This document shows positions 17,800 through 27,586 of a stretch of DNA of 64,000 nucleotides, one piece after another. The stretch comes from Maridesulfovibrio sp. (GTDB lineage Bacteria; Desulfobacterota; Desulfovibrionia; Desulfovibrionales; Desulfovibrionaceae), in NCBI RefSeq assembly GCF_963676065.1, contig NZ_OY780933.1:372001-436000 (forward strand), read 5' to 3'. The notes under the pieces are model-generated. The model made no database searches. It was not told where the DNA came from and saw only the letters and a program-made list of their open reading frames with translations. How positions within the stretch are numbered: the stretch's first letter is position 1; every line of letters begins with the position of its first letter. The translations under genes and the position numbers were made by a program.

Positions 17800-19275
17800 A
17801 TGATTCGCAAACAGATGTATATTGATGGAAAGTGGATAGATGCCGCTTCCGGAAATAAACGCGAGATACTCAATCCTTTTGACGCTTCTGTCATCGCTAC
17901 GGTCCCTGAGGGGGGCCGCGATGACTGCAAGGCAGCCATTGCCTCGGCCCGGAGGGCTTTTGATATAGATGGATGGCCTCAAACACCCGCGGTGGAGAGA
18001 GCCCGCCTCATCTTCAAACTAGCCGACCTGATAGAACGGGACCGTGAGGAGCTGGCGGAGCTTGAAAGTCTGGACACAGGTAAAACTGTAGAGGAAAGCC
18101 GCTGGGACATGGACGATATCGCCGGGATTTTCCGTTACTTTGCCGGTCTTGCCGATAAAGATGGAGGCGAGATCATCGAATCTCCGATCCCGGATTCCAC
18201 AAGCAGTGTTGTGCGCGAGCCTGTCGGGGTATGCGGCCAGATTTCCCCGTGGAATTATCCGCTGCTGCAGGCTTCCTGGAAAATGGCTCCGGCACTTGCC
18301 GCCGGATGTACCATTGTAATGAAGCCCAGCGAGATAACCCCGCTGACTACCATCAAAGTGACCGAACTGGCGGAAGAGGCCGGTTTCCCGAAGGGAGTAG
18401 TCAATACGGTACTCGGCCCCGGAGCTGAAGTCGGCGCGGAGCTCTCTGAAAATGATGATGTGGACCTGATCTCATTCACCGGTGGAATTGCCACAGGCAA
18501 AACCATCATGCGCGCGGCAGCAGGCAATGTAAAAAAAGTCGCCCTTGAACTGGGCGGTAAAAATCCGAATATCATATTTGATGATGCTGATTTTGATACG
18601 GTTGTTGATTACGCCCTGAACGGCGTCTTCTTCCATGCCGGACAGATCTGCTCCGCGGGAACCCGCATCATGGTTCAGGACGGCGTCTACGATAAATTTG
18701 TTGCCGCTCTCAAAGAACGGATGGAACGTATCGTCGTCGGCAACGGATTTGACGAAAAGACCCAGATGGGGCCGCTGATTTCGGCTGAGCATCTGAGTAA
18801 GGTAGAATCATATGTGGAAATAGCCTGCGAGGAAGGTGCAGAGCTTGTTCTGGGCGGCTGCCGCCCGGATGCCCCCGCACTCCAAAACGGCTACTTCTAC
18901 ATGCCCACCCTGTTCGTCAATTGTAAAAATGATATGCGCATTGTTCAGGAAGAGGTTTTCGGACCGGTTATAACTGTTGAACGTTTCAAAACGGAAGATG
19001 AAGTTATCGAACGGGCAAACAGTACCGTTTACGGACTCTCTGCCGGCTTCTGGACCCGCGATGCGGACCGTATGGAACGGGTTTCAAAAGCCCTTCGCTT
19101 CGGGACCGTCTGGGTAAACGACTTCAATGTATATTTCGTCCAGGCCCCCTGGGGCGGATACAAGCAGTCAGGATTCGGTCGCGAACTGGGCCGTCTCGGA
19201 CTCGAGGAATACACCGAAGTCAAACATATTTTCCGCAATCATAAGACAACCCCCATCAACTGGTTCGGCGCATAG
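17800..19275 (+). CDS. betB: Betaine aldehyde dehydrogenase
   Basis: This NAD(P)-dependent aldehyde dehydrogenase has 491 residues and should convert betaine aldehyde to glycine betaine. It shows the Rossmann segment around PWNYPLLQASWKMAPALAAG, the Glu motif LELGGKNPN (E250) and the nucleophile Cys in GQICSAG (C284). The C-terminal PWGGYKQSGFGRELG is typical of the BADH group. The start MIRKQMYIDGKWIDAASG has a GGGAG ribosome site. It is co-transcribed with betA. Substrate preference is inferred from the neighbours and the BADH-like ends. Confidence 0.87.
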   Translation: MIRKQMYIDGKWIDAASGNKREILNPFDASVIATVPEGGRDDCKAAIASARRAFDIDGWPQTPAVERARLIFKLADLIERDREELAELESLDTGKTVEESRWDMDDIAGIFRYFAGLADKDGGEIIESPIPDSTSSVVREPVGVCGQISPWNYPLLQASWKMAPALAAGCTIVMKPSEITPLTTIKVTELAEEAGFPKGVVNTVLGPGAEVGAELSENDDVDLISFTGGIATGKTIMRAAAGNVKKVALELGGKNPNIIFDDADFDTVVDYALNGVFFHAGQICSAGTRIMVQDGVYDKFVAALKERMERIVVGNGFDEKTQMGPLISAEHLSKVESYVEIACEEGAELVLGGCRPDAPALQNGYFYMPTLFVNCKNDMRIVQEEVFGPVITVERFKTEDEVIERANSTVYGLSAGFWTRDADRMERVSKALRFGTVWVNDFNVYFVQAPWGGYKQSGFGRELGRLGLEEYTEVKHIFRNHKTTPINWFGA

Positions 19276-19362
19276 TGCGCCGAACCGGTTATGGAATACG
19301 GGATGTCCTGCTGCCGGGGGAGGTGGCAAAGCATCCCTATAACTTTTAGCTCAGGAGTTATG

Positions 19363-20307
19363 ATGATAGCCCCGTACAGACACCTTCTCGGAGTCGCCGT
19401 TCTTATTGCAACGATATTTGTTTTCTCTATTGCCGCAAATGCAGGCCAGAAAATTAAAATAGCCAGTGTCGGCTGGACCGGTGTTACTATTAAAACAGAT
19501 CTGGCAGTTTCCGTCCTTGAAAGTCTCGGTTATGATGCTGAGAACATTCTGGTTTCCGTTCCCATTGCTTATGAAGCAATGTCCACAGGTGAAGCAGATG
19601 CCTTCATGGGTAACTGGATGCCCTCCATGGCTTCTATTGCCGACAAATATTTTAAGAAAGGTACTGTGGATAAATTCATTCCCAATATGCCCGGCGCCAA
19701 ATACACTTTGGCTGTTCCCTCATACTGCGCTAAGGCCGGCCTGAAAGATTTTAAGGATATTGCAAAATTCGGTGATAAGCTGGATTGGAAAATCTACGGA
19801 ATTGAAGCCGGAAACGACGGTAATGACATCATTTTGAATATGATAGACAAAAATATGTTCGGACTGGGCAAGTTCACGCTCGTTCCTTCCAGTGAAGCCG
19901 GCATGCTGGCACAGGTAAAGTCGTTTACTAATGAAAAAAAATGGATAGTTTTTCTTGGCTGGGCTCCGCACAGCATGAATGAACGTATCGACATGACCTA
20001 TCTCACCGGCAGCACTAACGAAACTTTCGGCGGAAACGACGGTACCGCAACAGTCTGGACCAACATCCGCAAAGGTTTTGAACAAGAACAGCCCAACGCA
20101 ACAAAGCTGCTGAAGCAGATGACCTTCCCCGTCTCCATGATGAACCAGATCATGACCGCTCTGCACGAGAACAAATCCCTTACTCCCCTTGAAGCCGGTC
20201 TCAACTGGGTAAAAAAACATCCCGAAACATACCGTAAATGGCTTACAGGCGTAACCACCGTTAACGGTAAGCCCGGACTGCCTGCCTTTGAAAAGACTCT
20301 CGATTAA
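19363..20307 (+). CDS. Choline/glycine betaine ABC transporter substrate-binding protein
   Basis: This periplasmic binding protein of the OpuAC/ChoX/ProX type has a cleavable signal peptide (MIAPYRHLLG to ANA, about 27 residues). The mature part opens KIKIASVGWTGVTIKTDLAVSVLESLGY, typical of quaternary-amine binders, and has Trp residues (GNWMPSM, LGWAPHSM) that could form the aromatic cage. I chose ATG 19363 with AGGAG five bases upstream; the longer frame from 19291 has no ribosome site. No permease or ATPase gene lies beside it, so it must work with a transporter encoded elsewhere. A bidirectional terminator follows. Confidence 0.85.
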   Translation: MIAPYRHLLGVAVLIATIFVFSIAANAGQKIKIASVGWTGVTIKTDLAVSVLESLGYDAENILVSVPIAYEAMSTGEADAFMGNWMPSMASIADKYFKKGTVDKFIPNMPGAKYTLAVPSYCAKAGLKDFKDIAKFGDKLDWKIYGIEAGNDGNDIILNMIDKNMFGLGKFTLVPSSEAGMLAQVKSFTNEKKWIVFLGWAPHSMNERIDMTYLTGSTNETFGGNDGTATVWTNIRKGFEQEQPNATKLLKQMTFPVSMMNQIMTALHENKSLTPLEAGLNWVKKHPETYRKWLTGVTTVNGKPGLPAFEKTLD

Positions 20308-20323
20308 TCCGTACTACAATTTA

Positions 20324-20368
20324 AAAACCGATAAAACCGGTTGTCTCGACGGTTTTATCGGTTTTGTT
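20324..20368. terminator. Bidirectional rho-independent terminator between the bet unit and the T6SS locus
   Basis: A 16-bp perfect stem, AAAACCGATAAAACCG (20324-20339) with CGGTTTTATCGGTTTT (20350-20365), has T-rich ends on both strands. It separates convergent transcripts from the binding-protein gene and from the last T6SS gene. Confidence 0.9.
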
Positions 20369-20420
20369 ATGTCGCCCTAACCAGGGACAAATACAAATCC
20401 CTGTTCACATGATTCTGGGT

Positions 20421-21155
20421 CTACTTTTCGGGAGAAGCCTCAGGCGGGCTTGCAACCACAACATCAAGCCCCTGCGGAGTACGGATCAATTTCGGGGCAG
20501 GACTTTTTTTCGCGTCCCGATCACGGAAGTTAAAGACAAGCCTCAACCGGTCAGCATGTCTGCCCAGCACAACCTGCCCCACAAATCCCGAGTTGAAATC
20601 TGTTAGCCGATGAACTGAGTAACGCCATTTACCGCGCAGATCCACCACCAGTTTTGATGGGTTATAAAGCCAGAAATATGTTACCCGCCCCACTTCACGG
20701 GAAGTTTGCAGACGGGCCAGAAACTGCCCGTCCTCATGGGTGAATTCCAGCTTATCCAATACGCCGACCGTTTCTACCGCGCCTCTCTCCTTAGGCTGCT
20801 TCGGTGTGCTTTTGGCCGCAAGATCCTCTTGAATTTCCTTTTTAATAGGATCTGCTCCGGCTTTCGCTGTCGTGTTGTCTCCAAAAAAATGCTGAACATC
20901 CTGCTCTACTTTATGGACATCATGCACAACTTCCCTGCGGATTGCCGTACCATCTTCCTCTGCCGCGCGAATAAAATCCCCGGTGCTGTTCATTTCCGAG
21001 TCTGTGCCGTTTTCCATGCGGGCAGTCTGCAAATTAAAATCGCGAATGAAGGCATCGAAGTCTCCCCATACAGAAAGGACAAAAAGAGACCCCACGGCCC
21101 CGATCCAGATCAAAAAGAGCAGGATGTAAAATCTTCTGTAAAAAACAGTCAGCAC
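20421..21155 (-). CDS. AMIN-domain-like membrane-anchored protein at the end of the T6SS operon
   Basis: The 244-residue protein has one N-terminal membrane anchor (about 8-30, YILLFLIWIGAVGSLFVLSV), a charged, probably disordered linker (35-140) and a C-terminal beta-rich domain (about 145-235): FLARLQTSREVGRVTYFWLY, then KLVVDLRGKW and RLRLVFNF. This strand pattern resembles AMIN domains, which bind the periplasmic cell wall. It starts 10 bp after tssM. Because TssL here has no OmpA-like peptidoglycan-binding end, this protein might anchor the membrane complex to the wall, but that is inference. The AMIN assignment was made by eye. Confidence 0.55.
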   Translation of the reverse strand: MLTVFYRRFYILLFLIWIGAVGSLFVLSVWGDFDAFIRDFNLQTARMENGTDSEMNSTGDFIRAAEEDGTAIRREVVHDVHKVEQDVQHFFGDNTTAKAGADPIKKEIQEDLAAKSTPKQPKERGAVETVGVLDKLEFTHEDGQFLARLQTSREVGRVTYFWLYNPSKLVVDLRGKWRYSVHRLTDFNSGFVGQVVLGRHADRLRLVFNFRDRDAKKSPAPKLIRTPQGLDVVVASPPEASPEK

Positions 21156-21165
21156 ACCCGCCTCC

Positions 21166-24100
21166 TTAATGCTGCCAGCAATCGGTTATAAAATTAGGAA
21201 GATTCAAGGGCTTGATCTGTAAAACCTTTATAACCGGACCTGCCCCGGTAAAATTATAGCCGACTTTAACACTGCTTACGCCAAGTCCCTGCAATCCCTT
21301 TTCCTGATCCGGGAAATCCTTCGGAGCAAAATTGAGCTGCCCGTTGCGGAATTCAGACAGGAATTTCGCAAAACCCAGTTTACCTTCATAGGTTTTAACT
21401 AAGTCGATTCCGGGGAAACGGATGGTCAGGGTGGTTGTTCCGCACTCTTCCGGCTTCCACTTAAAATCCATCTTTTCTGAATAGTTGTAATTGACCAGTT
21501 CCTGTTTTCCGCTGCCGCACTCAAGCGAAAGAATGGTGGCATACGGTTCTTCCGTGGCATTGCTGTTCACGGAAGTTGGAATTGTGGATAGGCCGACCTT
21601 ATATTCCGGCTGGATTTCCTGTGCGCCCTGCTCCCCGTCATTTAAGAATACAAAAAAATCCTCCCGAAAAGGAAAAGGAATTCCGAGCCACTGGCGGCTA
21701 TGCCAGCCTTTGACTCCCCGGTTAAGGAAAGGAGCCGCACTGCCGGAAGTAAACTTTTTTACCACTCCGCTCTTGCCGAAAAGGGTTGCCCGCAATTTAT
21801 CAGCAGGAACATGGGCTGTTTCAGCCAGAACCTTGCCTTCCCAGAGCTGCTGAAGTTCGCAGGAAGCTTCCATGGTGATAACATGAACCATGAATTCAAG
21901 CGGGCCGGCCACAAGATTCCAGAACGTATGCGTCCCCTGCCCACCCACTCCCATACGGGTCCGTAAAACGGCCATAGCATTGGTTGCTGCATCCACGGGA
22001 TTATTCTTAACGGCTCCCTTGGCCGACTTGCCCTCATCGCCGCCACCGCCGGAAACATTTCCAGTTGCGGGATAAAGGGCGGCCGCACTCTTAAAGGCCG
22101 TTTCCTGACTGGTGGTAAACCCGGCCATATCACCCAGCACCTGCATATATTCATCAAGCTGCTTGGCGCTTTCGATACGTTCTTCGATATTTTCCGCCAT
22201 CTTACCGCCAAGTTCGGCTATTATCTTACGCAGTGAGTCCTGTGCCTTCTGGGACGATTCTTCTACTCCTTTAGCCTTCAGGGCTTTATACTGAGTCAAA
22301 ACAATATTAAAATTAAAAATATCCTCTACCCAATCAGGTTGAGTCCCGAGATCTTTGATGGACGAAAATTCTTTCTTCATCCTGACCAAAAGCTTGAAGT
22401 AAGGATTATCCGGGTTAGCCATCACATGGGCTGTGTTGATATAGTCATCCTTGGTCAGCAGTTGGCGCTCGCCCTCTGCAAAATATTCAGAGAAGGAAAA
22501 CCATTCCCGGTAGAACTGCTCCGCGTACCAATTCCAGAAGTCTTTTTCGCGCTGAGCAAAATCAGAATTGTCCGGCATGGAACGGCGCAGCTCCCCAAGA
22601 AAATCCGTAAGCATTTCATGTCCCTTAACAGTATAAGCGGGTGAAACATGAGCTTCATTTTCAAAATGCAAAAGCGGTCCGCCCCAGAAATCACGCAGGG
22701 TTACCGACTCTGCCTCGGGATTAGAATCCACCCATTCGACCAGCCATTTAAAATCCGCACCCTTAAGGCTGAATACCTTGCCCAGTCGGGCCTGCAGCAG
22801 TAACCGCTGCTCTTTTAAAGCTTCCGTATTCCGGTCCCAATCAAGATACGCCGAATAAGTGCTGGCGTAATATTTCATAAGGTCAGGATCAAAATCATCC
22901 ACAGCCGTGGACATGGCTTGGCCGGAAGGCAGTTCATAAGAAGCCAGCGGTTTTTCTCCCCCGCCTTCAAGACGATTATCAAGCAGATCGATGCGCCAGC
23001 CCAGCAGCTTAACAAAATCACTGATAACCTGTTCCGGGGAACCCGGATGCAGTCCTTCAATGCTTCGGGTCAATTCATCATCAACCGGTTTGAGCAGTAC
23101 ACTTTCAAATTTATCAGCATAGAGCTGCTCAACTTTACCTTCAGCCTCAAGACTGACATCAAGCCCCAAGCGCGGAACCCACCAATCAGAATTAAGCTCT
23201 TTAAGATGGATAATCTTCCGGCGAAACTCCTCCATTTCCACAACCCGTTCATCAATTTTTTTCGAGAATTCAGGTGGCTTCGGAAAGGCCGTAAACAGAT
23301 CATCGAGGGCCCTGCGGTTGCCGAGGAAAGACATGCTGAACATCCCGCAGATAAAGAAAAGCATCAGCAACCAGACCAGCATGCCTAAATTGCGGGTCAG
23401 AAGCTTCCACTTTAAAAATTCAAGGATGGGGGTAAACAAATTGCGGTCACGAGGTAAAACCTTTGAAAAAAAATCGTGCAGAAACAACCCATGTCTGGTT
23501 CCGGGAAGTTTCTTTTCCACATTTTGTAAAGAAGGCAGACTATCTAAAAATTCTGAATTCTGCTCCCCGCTCTGTTCTCCGCTGGAAAAATGAATACCCC
23601 GGAAAAGAGGTTGTTCCTGATATGGATTTTCCTCAAATACGCCATTTGCAAAGGCGCGGATGCGGGGACGCAGGCGTTCCAGTTCTTCAGAAAAAAGCAA
23701 AAAAGCGGGATCAAAACGGTTATCCCGGTCCAGCAGGCTGACCCGAAGCTCCCTGAGCCGCTCAACAACTCCGGTCACGGCACTGTCCACAAATTCTTCA
23801 GGATCGGAAAGACCGGACTCATTGATCACGCCCATGGCCTGAGAACGGGCTTCGGTGGTCAGTACCTCGGAAAGCCCCTTAAGACCGAAGACAAGATCCA
23901 TTTTAGTGAGCAGAACATAAACCGGAAACCGGACCCCCAGCACACGCATAAGTTCATTAATACGCTTACGCAGGCTGCGCCCGTATTCATGCAGACTGTC
24001 TTCATCACCGGACTGCAGGCGATCGGCAGGCAGGGTTACAATCAAACCGTTTAGCGGTTCACGTTTGCGGTATTTAACGAGCAGGGTCAGGAATTTTTCC

Positions 24101-24672
24101 CACTCCTCTTTATCGCGGGATTCATCGAGCGGAATGGCGTAGCGTCCGGCGGTATCGAGGATTACCGCTTCTTCAAAAAACCACCAGTCGCAATTTCGGG
24201 TAGCGGAGACTCCCGGCGTTGGTCCCACGTCAGAAAGGATTGAGGTCAATCTGCTGCTGGCTACCGCGGTACTCTTACCGGAATCAGATTCACCGAGGAT
24301 CATATACCACGGCAGGGCGTACAAAGGATTGCCATGCCTGCGCAGTTCCGAATTGCGAAGCAGGCTTACGGCTTCTGTCCAGCGGGTCTGCAACTCCTGC
24401 AAGCGTGAACGTTCATGAAGCGGAGCGGCGGCAATGGCGGAATCATCCTGATCGACGATACGTTTAACGAACTTCTTTTCCCGTCTGCGCAACATCCATT
24501 TACGGACAAAGAAAAAGGCGGCGATCAACCCGATCAGCCCGCCAAATAAGCAGGCCCCGGCCCACCACGGCCAGTTCATGTAATTAACAAGGGCGTAAGA
24601 ACCCACTGCCGCCAGCACGAAAAAAAGAACGACAAGAATGATCTTGAGCAGATTCAGTAGAAATTTTTTCAT
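21166..24672 (-). CDS. tssM: T6SS membrane complex protein TssM (IcmF)
   Basis: This inner-membrane core of the T6SS envelope complex has 1168 residues. Two N-terminal membrane helices (about 5-30 and 36-57) precede a cytoplasmic GTPase-like domain with an intact Walker A GESDSGKS (127-134). A third helix lies around LGMLVWLLMLFFICGMF (about 425-445), followed by the large periplasmic part ending in the beta-rich domain that contacts TssJ. It lies 26 bp after tssL. Several TssM proteins lack Walker A; here it is complete, which suggests nucleotide binding. Confidence 0.96.
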   Translation of the reverse strand: MKKFLLNLLKIILVVLFFVLAAVGSYALVNYMNWPWWAGACLFGGLIGLIAAFFFVRKWMLRRREKKFVKRIVDQDDSAIAAAPLHERSRLQELQTRWTEAVSLLRNSELRRHGNPLYALPWYMILGESDSGKSTAVASSRLTSILSDVGPTPGVSATRNCDWWFFEEAVILDTAGRYAIPLDESRDKEEWEKFLTLLVKYRKREPLNGLIVTLPADRLQSGDEDSLHEYGRSLRKRINELMRVLGVRFPVYVLLTKMDLVFGLKGLSEVLTTEARSQAMGVINESGLSDPEEFVDSAVTGVVERLRELRVSLLDRDNRFDPAFLLFSEELERLRPRIRAFANGVFEENPYQEQPLFRGIHFSSGEQSGEQNSEFLDSLPSLQNVEKKLPGTRHGLFLHDFFSKVLPRDRNLFTPILEFLKWKLLTRNLGMLVWLLMLFFICGMFSMSFLGNRRALDDLFTAFPKPPEFSKKIDERVVEMEEFRRKIIHLKELNSDWWVPRLGLDVSLEAEGKVEQLYADKFESVLLKPVDDELTRSIEGLHPGSPEQVISDFVKLLGWRIDLLDNRLEGGGEKPLASYELPSGQAMSTAVDDFDPDLMKYYASTYSAYLDWDRNTEALKEQRLLLQARLGKVFSLKGADFKWLVEWVDSNPEAESVTLRDFWGGPLLHFENEAHVSPAYTVKGHEMLTDFLGELRRSMPDNSDFAQREKDFWNWYAEQFYREWFSFSEYFAEGERQLLTKDDYINTAHVMANPDNPYFKLLVRMKKEFSSIKDLGTQPDWVEDIFNFNIVLTQYKALKAKGVEESSQKAQDSLRKIIAELGGKMAENIEERIESAKQLDEYMQVLGDMAGFTTSQETAFKSAAALYPATGNVSGGGGDEGKSAKGAVKNNPVDAATNAMAVLRTRMGVGGQGTHTFWNLVAGPLEFMVHVITMEASCELQQLWEGKVLAETAHVPADKLRATLFGKSGVVKKFTSGSAAPFLNRGVKGWHSRQWLGIPFPFREDFFVFLNDGEQGAQEIQPEYKVGLSTIPTSVNSNATEEPYATILSLECGSGKQELVNYNYSEKMDFKWKPEECGTTTLTIRFPGIDLVKTYEGKLGFAKFLSEFRNGQLNFAPKDFPDQEKGLQGLGVSSVKVGYNFTGAGPVIKVLQIKPLNLPNFITDCWQH

Positions 24673-24698
24673 GCTTTCGCCTTTTCACCTCTTAATAA

Positions 24699-25430
24699 TC
24701 AGCCGAGCCAGAGTTTCAAACTATGCTCAAGCAGAACCATATACGCCACATAAATACCACCGGTAACAAGCACAGGCAGAATAAAAAAGATCAGGGATAA
24801 TGGATCGAAAACACGCCCGTAACAGCATTTACGTGGGGCAGCCTCACCCGTACCGTAGGATTGCGGGAACGCAGGGCCGCCATTATCGCCGATGCTGCCG
24901 GGGATACGGGCCACGCATTCACGGCGCAACTCCTTCAGCCTTTCTTCCCCGTTGCTGAAATATTTACCGGTATACCCCAGGGAAAGACAAAGGGCGTAGA
25001 CTTCCAGAACCTCGGCCAATCCATCACCATTGCCGCCGGAAAATTCATCTTTTTTTTCCATATCCGCGAAAATACTTTGATCAACCGGCCCCTTATTGCG
25101 ATTGAGCAGTTTATCGAGCCGTTCAAAAAATTCCTCACCCGCATTGGCCGTGGCATAATATTGCCGCTGCAACGGATGCTTGAGCCACTCACGGACCCCG
25201 CTCCATTTTGAAACGAGTACAGCTTCGTCGACCCATGCAAATACGGCAAAACGCGCGTGGTTGTATAAATCCTCCGCAATATCGATAGAATCACTGCGGT
25301 CATCCATGCGACTGATAAGCTTCTCAACATCTTCACGCACCAAGGAGTAATCCACTCCGACCATCTCTGCCGATCCGGTCAGGAGTCTGATGTAAGTGAA
25401 AAGTTCGAGAAAACAGTCGGATAGATGCAT
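24699..25430 (-). CDS. tssL: T6SS membrane complex protein TssL (DotU)
   Basis: This 243-residue protein has a cytoplasmic helical hook domain (about 1-175, with DCFLELFTYIRLL and HARFAVFAWVDEAVL) and one C-terminal membrane helix (LSLIFFILPVLVTGGIYVAYMV, about 210-232). It ends shortly after the helix, so this is the short form without an OmpA-like peptidoglycan-binding domain; cell-wall anchoring must come from another protein. It starts 3 bp after tssK ends. It bridges TssM to the TssK baseplate adaptor. Confidence 0.95.
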   Translation of the reverse strand: MHLSDCFLELFTYIRLLTGSAEMVGVDYSLVREDVEKLISRMDDRSDSIDIAEDLYNHARFAVFAWVDEAVLVSKWSGVREWLKHPLQRQYYATANAGEEFFERLDKLLNRNKGPVDQSIFADMEKKDEFSGGNGDGLAEVLEVYALCLSLGYTGKYFSNGEERLKELRRECVARIPGSIGDNGGPAFPQSYGTGEAAPRKCCYGRVFDPLSLIFFILPVLVTGGIYVAYMVLLEHSLKLWLG

Positions 25431-25433
25431 ACT

Positions 25434-26813
25434 TTACCCTCTCATAGCGGCGATATAAACTGCCAGATCACTTGGTGCGCTGTCCCAGTAAAGAGAAAGA
25501 CTTCCCGAACGGACCACATCTTCCCAGTGCGGTGATTCTGTATCAATGCGAAAACACAGAGACCCCTTGGATCTGGGCAATCCGGGAGGCAGATTTTCCA
25601 TGTGGATCATACCGATGCCGTGTACTGCCCGGGCCAGCAGATTGCTCATACCGCGTGTTGCCGAAAGCTTGGCGACATTCATAAGTTCACGCAGGGACTG
25701 ATCAGGATTCTCGGTCTTGACCAGAAGCCAGAAGCTGTTCCCGGCGGCAAAGGCCCGTTCCGGCAATTCCACGGTGAAATATGGATCGCTGAACACAAAC
25801 TGACTCATGAATTCCGGTCCGGCGGTCAGGCTGTCCAGAATATTGCTGATGATCTCGCGTGCTTTTTCAAAACAGGGACCGATGTTTTCATGATCATAAT
25901 CGGGCAGGACCTTCTGTCCGTCCGGCCCTTCTCCAAGAGCGGACATTTCCCGTGAAAAAGATGAGAGCTCACCGATAATCTGACGCAGCAGCCCGAACGC
26001 GTGCCACGGATGGATATGCGGAGCTGAGGCGTAATGATCCAATTGCGGGGCATAGCGGTTCAAGGTACGCAAAACCAAAAGGAATACTGTGGATGTGAAA
26101 TCAAGATCACCGGAATCAAGGCCTGTCGGATTTTTATACTGCTCCAGTCGTCGGCAGCGCGAAGCGACCTGATCACTGATATCCCGAAAAAGAATACTCA
26201 GCCAGCCCGATGCATTCAGGGTGATACACGGCGGGATAAAACTTTCATCAAGCCGCACGTCCTGCACATCACGCTCAAGCCGGGCCAGAGGAATTATTTC
26301 GTAAGCTCCCAGATCATCCAACTCATGTTCCCAGAACAGGCGCAGAACATAGCGCATGGGCTTAAGCTGCGCAGACGGACCGCTGCCCAGTAAATCAGGC
26401 TGTTCCACCGGGTCCGGGGAAACCGCAAACATGGTGTTAACCAGAGCGGAAGTATCCTCAACCTCGGCAACATTGCCGCCTTCAAAGCTCCATTTACGCA
26501 GACCCAGATAGACCATGAACGGCTTGCCGCCGTCTTCCCAGTCCTTATCAAAAGAACGCGGTTCAAGAATAGCGTTTCCCGGAAAATTTACCAGATGACC
26601 ACCTTCAAAAAAGACTTCGACTTCAGTTACTTCAAAATTTCTGCGTTCGAGGGCGCCCTCGCGGATTTTCAACCCGGTCACCCCCCGGAAATAAGGGAGA
26701 CCGTACTGGTGCATGGCCCGGAAACGGTGCAGCTGGTGCAAATCCGAAAGCTGAAAGTGCTGCGGTTGCAAAAATAATCCCTGATGCCAGAAAAGAGGTT
26801 TATCGCCGTGCAT
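25434..26813 (-). CDS. tssK: T6SS baseplate adaptor TssK
   Basis: TssK joins the baseplate to the TssL/TssM membrane complex. The 459-residue protein has the diagnostic N terminus with PLFWHQGLFLQPQHFQLSD and a body rich in LxxFWEHELDD-type motifs as in TssK/VasE. The C-terminal domain (about 330-459) would contact TssL. It sits between tssJ and tssL with gaps of 3 bp on both sides, a tight J-K-L-M block that is the commonest order for these genes. Confidence 0.96.
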   Translation of the reverse strand: MHGDKPLFWHQGLFLQPQHFQLSDLHQLHRFRAMHQYGLPYFRGVTGLKIREGALERRNFEVTEVEVFFEGGHLVNFPGNAILEPRSFDKDWEDGGKPFMVYLGLRKWSFEGGNVAEVEDTSALVNTMFAVSPDPVEQPDLLGSGPSAQLKPMRYVLRLFWEHELDDLGAYEIIPLARLERDVQDVRLDESFIPPCITLNASGWLSILFRDISDQVASRCRRLEQYKNPTGLDSGDLDFTSTVFLLVLRTLNRYAPQLDHYASAPHIHPWHAFGLLRQIIGELSSFSREMSALGEGPDGQKVLPDYDHENIGPCFEKAREIISNILDSLTAGPEFMSQFVFSDPYFTVELPERAFAAGNSFWLLVKTENPDQSLRELMNVAKLSATRGMSNLLARAVHGIGMIHMENLPPGLPRSKGSLCFRIDTESPHWEDVVRSGSLSLYWDSAPSDLAVYIAAMRG

Positions 26814-26816
26814 TCC

Positions 26817-27389
26817 CTACTCCCCCACCTTTTGTATTTCATGGGGCCCGAGGATTATCATACCGTCCAATTTGGCAGGAGCGTACCACGTATCCCCCCA
26901 CCAGAGCATTCCGGTTTCGCTGACATCCATGGGAATCTGCCATGTACGCGATCCCTTGCCCTGTAAATCATAATAGCCCGCCACCACACCTATAAACTTG
27001 GTTCCCTCGGCCCGGTCCATGACAATGGTCGAGTTTTGTCCCGGCTGGACGAACTCACGTTTGACCTGCGTGACGCTGTGGTCGAAACTGGTGCAGTTGA
27101 GCATTTTTTCAACGCCGGTAGAAGTTCCGGCCAGCTCATTGAATTTGCTTAGATTTGAAAGCTGGTAAAAACAGAGTAAAAGGGTATGGGCAGCTCCGTC
27201 ATATTGATTAAGATTTTTATCCACCCCCAGTTTAAAGGAGATGGCATTGATCTGGTAGGTCCACTTCATTTGCTCAGGGCTTGAAGCGGGAGTGGTCACA
27301 GTTGTGGGATTCACCGGTTTTTTATTCCCGCCACAGCCGTAAATAGGCATAAGAAATAACAACAGCAATATCAGTAATCTGCCTCGCAC
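26817..27389 (-). CDS. tssJ: T6SS outer-membrane lipoprotein TssJ
   Basis: This small lipoprotein holds the T6SS membrane complex to the outer membrane through TssM. The lipobox MPIYGC ends a short hydrophobic signal (LLILLLLFLMPIYGC), followed by a transthyretin-like beta sandwich (about 45-185). I chose the GTG at 27389, with GGAGG seven bases upstream, over an upstream ATG at 27449 that lacks a ribosome site and would add about 20 residues before the signal peptide. It is the first gene of the J-K-L-M block, divergent from the sheath-like fusion gene, so a promoter should lie in 27390-27586. Confidence 0.9.
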   Translation of the reverse strand: MRGRLLILLLLFLMPIYGCGGNKKPVNPTTVTTPASSPEQMKWTYQINAISFKLGVDKNLNQYDGAAHTLLLCFYQLSNLSKFNELAGTSTGVEKMLNCTSFDHSVTQVKREFVQPGQNSTIVMDRAEGTKFIGVVAGYYDLQGKGSRTWQIPMDVSETGMLWWGDTWYAPAKLDGMIILGPHEIQKVGE

Positions 27390-27586
27390 GAGCTGTCCTC
27401 CGCTTGCATAGTTGGAGCCACCAAAAGATATCTTAGTACTTAAATCCAATTTACACGGAAAATACCCTTATGTCGATGCCGGATACAACTTAGCTACAAA
27501 CTTTCAACACCTTATTGCCCAGGAAGACCGATATAGGCTAATATGATCCCAATACCTGTTTGCAACACAATCCCTGCGAGGTCTTC

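Noticed and set aside
16551..17939. 462-codon minus-strand frame opposite betA and the start of betB
   Set aside because: It spans the junction of two well-supported genes on the other strand, with no recognisable domain.
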